From Lachnospiraceae bacterium (GTDB lineage Bacteria; Bacillota; Clostridia; Lachnospirales; Lachnospiraceae): DNA of 64,000 nucleotides. The stretch covers positions 126,945 to 190,944 of the forward strand of contig JAAUZD010000015.1 of assembly GCA_014804785.1 (NCBI GenBank), written 5' to 3'. Numbering within the stretch: the first letter of the stretch is position 1; each line of letters begins with the position of its first letter. The notes beneath the pieces are model-generated. The model made no database searches, had not been told where the DNA came from, and saw only the letters and a program-made list of their open reading frames with translations. A program made the translations under genes and the position numbers. Shown piece after piece: positions 61,767-64,000 of the stretch.

Positions 61767-61794
61767 TTTCAAATCCTCCAAATTATCTTTATAC

Positions 61795-61858
61795 GGCGGC
61801 TCCTCTGTCGTTCAGAGCCGCCTCCGCTCTCTCATAATAAGTCCAAGCGGTTCACACT
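61795..61858 (-). repeat. Leader repeat, copy B (partial)
   Basis: Carries the gene-proximal half of the leader repeat (CTCCTCTGTCGTTCAGAGCC, then GCTCTCTCATAATAAGTCC). It lies between paralogues 2 and 3. Confidence 0.55.
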
Positions 61859-62403
61859 TACTTCTTATTCATGAAATCCCAATATGCCTGCATACTGTAC
61901 TGGTAATATGCCGCAGCCTTTTTCTGGCTCAGTAGCTTCATGTCGCTGATCTGCTTCTGGAACATATCCATGAAATTTGTTCTGTCGTGCAATCCCATCA
62001 TCCCGGTGTCCGGTGGAAGTGATGTAAGACCTCCGTTTTTATCTACATCCATATAGGATTCCAAGGCTGTCATTTCCACCAGTGTTGCGTTCCGGGGATT
62101 TATCTTGTTGATATGTATGGTCTGCTCAAATTCATTCCCATTCTCATCAACACCCTTTGCAACCACGGTCGGATCATCCTCTGTTGAATTTTCCGCATAT
62201 TTGATGTAAAAAGATAATCCTGTCCCGTTACCACCCGAATACAGCATATCATCCGTTTTCATGTAAACAATAGATGTATGCGGCTTTGCGCTTGCCACAT
62301 TGTTTACCTGCTCTGCAAAACTCTTTCCTGCCGTATTCTGCTGTGCCTTTCTTGCTCCCTGCCATGCCGGATATCCTGCTGCTCCTATTCCGTTAATACC
62401 CAT
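61858..62403 (-). CDS. MSxxGIG-type paralogue 3
   Basis: 181 residues from MGINGIGAAGYPAWQG. Shares with paralogue 1 both the N terminus (TQRNTAGTNFA against AQQNTAGKSFA) and the central block INPRNATLVEMTALESYM. C terminus YQYSMQAYWDFMNKK parallels AGYAQYKKLWGVYDLFMSRK of paralogue 1. Function unknown. Confidence 0.7.
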   Translation of the reverse strand: MGINGIGAAGYPAWQGARKAQQNTAGKSFAEQVNNVASAKPHTSIVYMKTDDMLYSGGNGTGLSFYIKYAENSTEDDPTVVAKGVDENGNEFEQTIHINKINPRNATLVEMTALESYMDVDKNGGLTSLPPDTGMMGLHDRTNFMDMFQKQISDMKLLSQKKAAAYYQYSMQAYWDFMNKK

Positions 62404-62424
62404 TTTTCAAATCCTCCATCACCA

Positions 62425-63252
62425 TCAATTATTTTTTATTAAAGAAACATTAGCTTTTTCATTGGATTTTCTTAACATTTCTTCCATCGCTTTCACATAT
62501 TCATCAAATGTCATAACCACAGAAGATCCCACAAAACTATAAAGAGTATTTACTGCATTTGGAAAAGCATTTGCTAATGACTCTCGTAAAGTTGGCCCAT
62601 TCTTCTCTGCCGCTTTAACTCTATCATCAATTTCTTTTTGTATTTCTTCTGCTGTTTTAACTGTTGCAAAACTGCAAGAACCTTTCACTCCATTTCGTTC
62701 CATAATACTGCGATCAAAATACACTGGCACGGATGTGTAGTCATTAAGACTTTGCTGCCACTTGTCCATAGAAAGGTAAGCGTCCCAATTTCCGGAACTT
62801 TTATATTCCTCCATAACCTCCTTTATCGCCGCACTGTAGTCTGCCTTATCTAAATAACTTTTCACTCTTGTCTTTTCAAACAGAATATCTGCTCTCTGCT
62901 TATCTCCTAAAGATGTATTTCCCGTTTCCTGATTAAGCATCATAAGTTCAGCATAACTACAATTTCTTGGATCTATAATCCATGCATGGTGCATCCTTTC
63001 AAATTCTTCTCCCTCTGCGGTCTTGCCCTTTAATATGTAAATTGGCGTATCATCCGAATAAATGTCTGAACGATATATCTCAAGGCTCTCCCCTGTCTTT
63101 GGATTTGAAAAAGACATCAACGGTTCATTCACTTTACTTCCCCTGTTTATATCTCCTATTTGATAATTAAAATTCTTACCTAAAACTCTCTTTTTACCCG
63201 TCATATAATTCGGGTTAATTCCAGTATTATTATCAATACCATTTACATTCAT
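62425..63252 (-). CDS. MSxxGIG-type paralogue 4 (diverged, longer)
   Basis: 275 residues from MNVNGIDNNTG; GGAGGA precedes it. Contains the shared block HHAWIIDPRNCSYAELMMLN and a C-terminal extension of about 130 residues with a hydrophobic stretch TLYSFVGSSVVMTFDEYVKA. It lacks the YPxxG part of the N-terminal motif. Function unknown. Confidence 0.65.
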   Translation of the reverse strand: MNVNGIDNNTGINPNYMTGKKRVLGKNFNYQIGDINRGSKVNEPLMSFSNPKTGESLEIYRSDIYSDDTPIYILKGKTAEGEEFERMHHAWIIDPRNCSYAELMMLNQETGNTSLGDKQRADILFEKTRVKSYLDKADYSAAIKEVMEEYKSSGNWDAYLSMDKWQQSLNDYTSVPVYFDRSIMERNGVKGSCSFATVKTAEEIQKEIDDRVKAAEKNGPTLRESLANAFPNAVNTLYSFVGSSVVMTFDEYVKAMEEMLRKSNEKANVSLIKNN

Positions 63253-63284
63253 TTTCTTTAATCCTCCATTGTTGTTAATTATTT

Positions 63285-63405
63285 TGATGGTAGCTCCTCT
63301 GTCGTTCAAAGCCACCTCTGCTCTCTCATGATAAGTCCGAGCAGTTTATTACTTCATGTAAACATATCACCTAACTTCCTCTGTCAAACTTCATGACAAA
63401 CACCT
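63285..63405 (-). repeat. Leader repeat, copy C (upstream of paralogue 4)
   Basis: Nearly the same as copy A, including GGGAGGTG followed by a seven-codon frame MKFDRGS (63371-63394) and TTGACA...TGTTTA. The two copies differ by scattered substitutions only. Confidence 0.65.
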
Positions 63406-63480
63406 CCCTTCGCTGAAAATCTGCCATCCGCTTATAACACGAATCAGCCTTCAAAAAAGTTTCGTTTCTTATATCAGCTT

Positions 63481-63545
63481 TGGCGCCCATCTGTCAGTCA
63501 GAGCCGTCCCTGCCCCCTTATGATAAATCCAGGCATATTACCCTT
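63481..63545 (-). repeat. Leader repeat, copy D (partial)
   Basis: Diverged copy of the gene-proximal half (CCCATCTGTCAGTCAGAGCC, CTTATGATAAATCC). It directly follows the stop of the gene at the right edge; 63406-63480 between copies C and D shows nothing recognisable. Confidence 0.45.
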
Positions 63546-63547
63546 CA

Positions 63548-64000
63548 TCACACAATCAGTGAATCACTACCCGCAGCAGTTTCCGTCATGACATTTGCAT
63601 CATAGGAAGCAGCGGCACTTTGGCGTTTGTTCCAGTATTCTGTCATTTCTCTGTGCTGGAAATATTCTTTATTCCTCAATTCCTGCTGTCGTTCCCGCTC
63701 CAGCAGTTTTTCTTCCCATATATCATCAGCATTCTGGTTTTTCACCTTCTTACTGTAAAAACTGTCCTTACTGTGTGATTCATATGCGGCATTTGCCTCT
63801 TTAGCATGGTCTGCCATATAAGAATATCCACTATAACCATTTTCATTAATATTGATTAGCGTCCCTCCACACATATTATGGGAGCCTCTGGAATCTTCCC
63901 TGATTAAGTTCATCATTTTATTTTTGAACTCACTATCATTCATCATTTTTTCAAATGCTTCATCCGTAATCTGTATCGAAACACTTGAACCCCACGATAA
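63548..64000 (-). CDS. C-terminal part of a charged helical protein (runs off the window)
   Basis: The frame is open to the right edge: before the internal MMNDSEF it reads SWGSSVSIQITDEAFEK. It contains GGTLININENGYSGYSYMAD and a charged helical stretch (EEKLLERERQQELRNKEYF). This resembles DUF6033-type proteins of Lachnospiraceae as I remember them, but the identification is weak. The true start lies beyond the window. Confidence 0.5.
   Translation of the reverse strand, partial: LSWGSSVSIQITDEAFEKMMNDSEFKNKMMNLIREDSRGSHNMCGGTLININENGYSGYSYMADHAKEANAAYESHSKDSFYSKKVKNQNADDIWEEKLLERERQQELRNKEYFQHREMTEYWNKRQSAAASYDANVMTETAAGSDSLIV

Noticed and set aside
58850..63545. CRISPR array or transposon ends in the repeat-rich right part
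   Set aside because: The repeats are few, unevenly spaced, tied to gene boundaries, and there is no cas gene or transposase.

Overview
The window reads as a chromosomal segment of an anaerobic, low-to-mid GC Firmicute, most likely a gut Clostridium-cluster XIVa / Lachnospiraceae-type organism. This is inference from the gene families: a MATE transporter fused to a cytidylate-kinase-like domain, GHKL/LytTR two-component pairs, a SpoIIE/STAS/anti-sigma module, a single-module NRPS with a reductase domain, and a formate dehydrogenase with flavoprotein partner. Nearly every gene is on the minus strand. The one confident exception is a response regulator/kinase pair at 40276-42368. I saw no rRNA, tRNA, IS element, prophage or CRISPR array.

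Layout from low to high coordinates. 1-5.8 kb: MATE/kinase fusion behind an attenuator-like hairpin, a FliD-like protein, and a GHKL kinase plus LytTR regulator with a clear promoter. 5.9-17.4 kb: a seven-gene operon with a membrane protein, an ABC-2 type transporter, a coiled-coil membrane protein, a MoxR ATPase, a DUF58 protein and a giant protein with three von Willebrand A-like domains. 17.5-26.5 kb: accessory genes (leucine-rich-repeat lipoprotein, DUF5050/DUF3298-like lipoprotein, CMD-cupin protein, aldo/keto reductase, methyltransferase, SfsA) separated by several gene scars. 26.5-34 kb: a large MnxG-like multicopper oxidase with a DUF2935 partner, then a D,D-carboxypeptidase pair. 33.6-39.9 kb: a partner-switching operon (STAS antagonist, NRPS, SpoIIE phosphatase, anti-sigma kinase). 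40.2-42.4 kb: a divergent LytTR/GHKL pair. 42.4-56.6 kb: a long formate dehydrogenase and molybdenum-cofactor operon headed by a cNMP-binding-domain protein. 57-58.8 kb: cupin pseudogene, flavin reductase, DUF4405-like membrane protein. 58.9-64 kb: a family of short paralogues beginning M-x-[IV]-[NS]-G-I, each with repeated leader DNA.

The most notable result is regulatory. The STAS-NRPS operon and the cNMP-protein/formate dehydrogenase operon, about 17 kb apart, carry the same promoter architecture: two GACGTT direct repeats of 20 bp period, 13 bp upstream of a TTGTTT -35 box, then a 16 bp spacer and a -10 box. They also share a 39 bp untranslated element (36/39 identical) just before the start codons of the STAS gene and the flavoprotein gene. 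The LytTR regulator encoded divergently between the two operons is the natural candidate to control both, linking a small-molecule (lipo)peptide aldehyde pathway and a partner switch to formate metabolism. The formate operon copy also contains an unannotated 36-codon peptide gene followed directly by a strong intrinsic terminator and a long-range helix, which suggests an attenuated leader.

A second theme is decay: at least four scars (17.5, 19.9, 22.2 and 57.2 kb) look like deletion derivatives in which the beginning of one reading frame is joined to the end of the same or a neighbouring gene, and three of them are close relatives of intact genes in this window.
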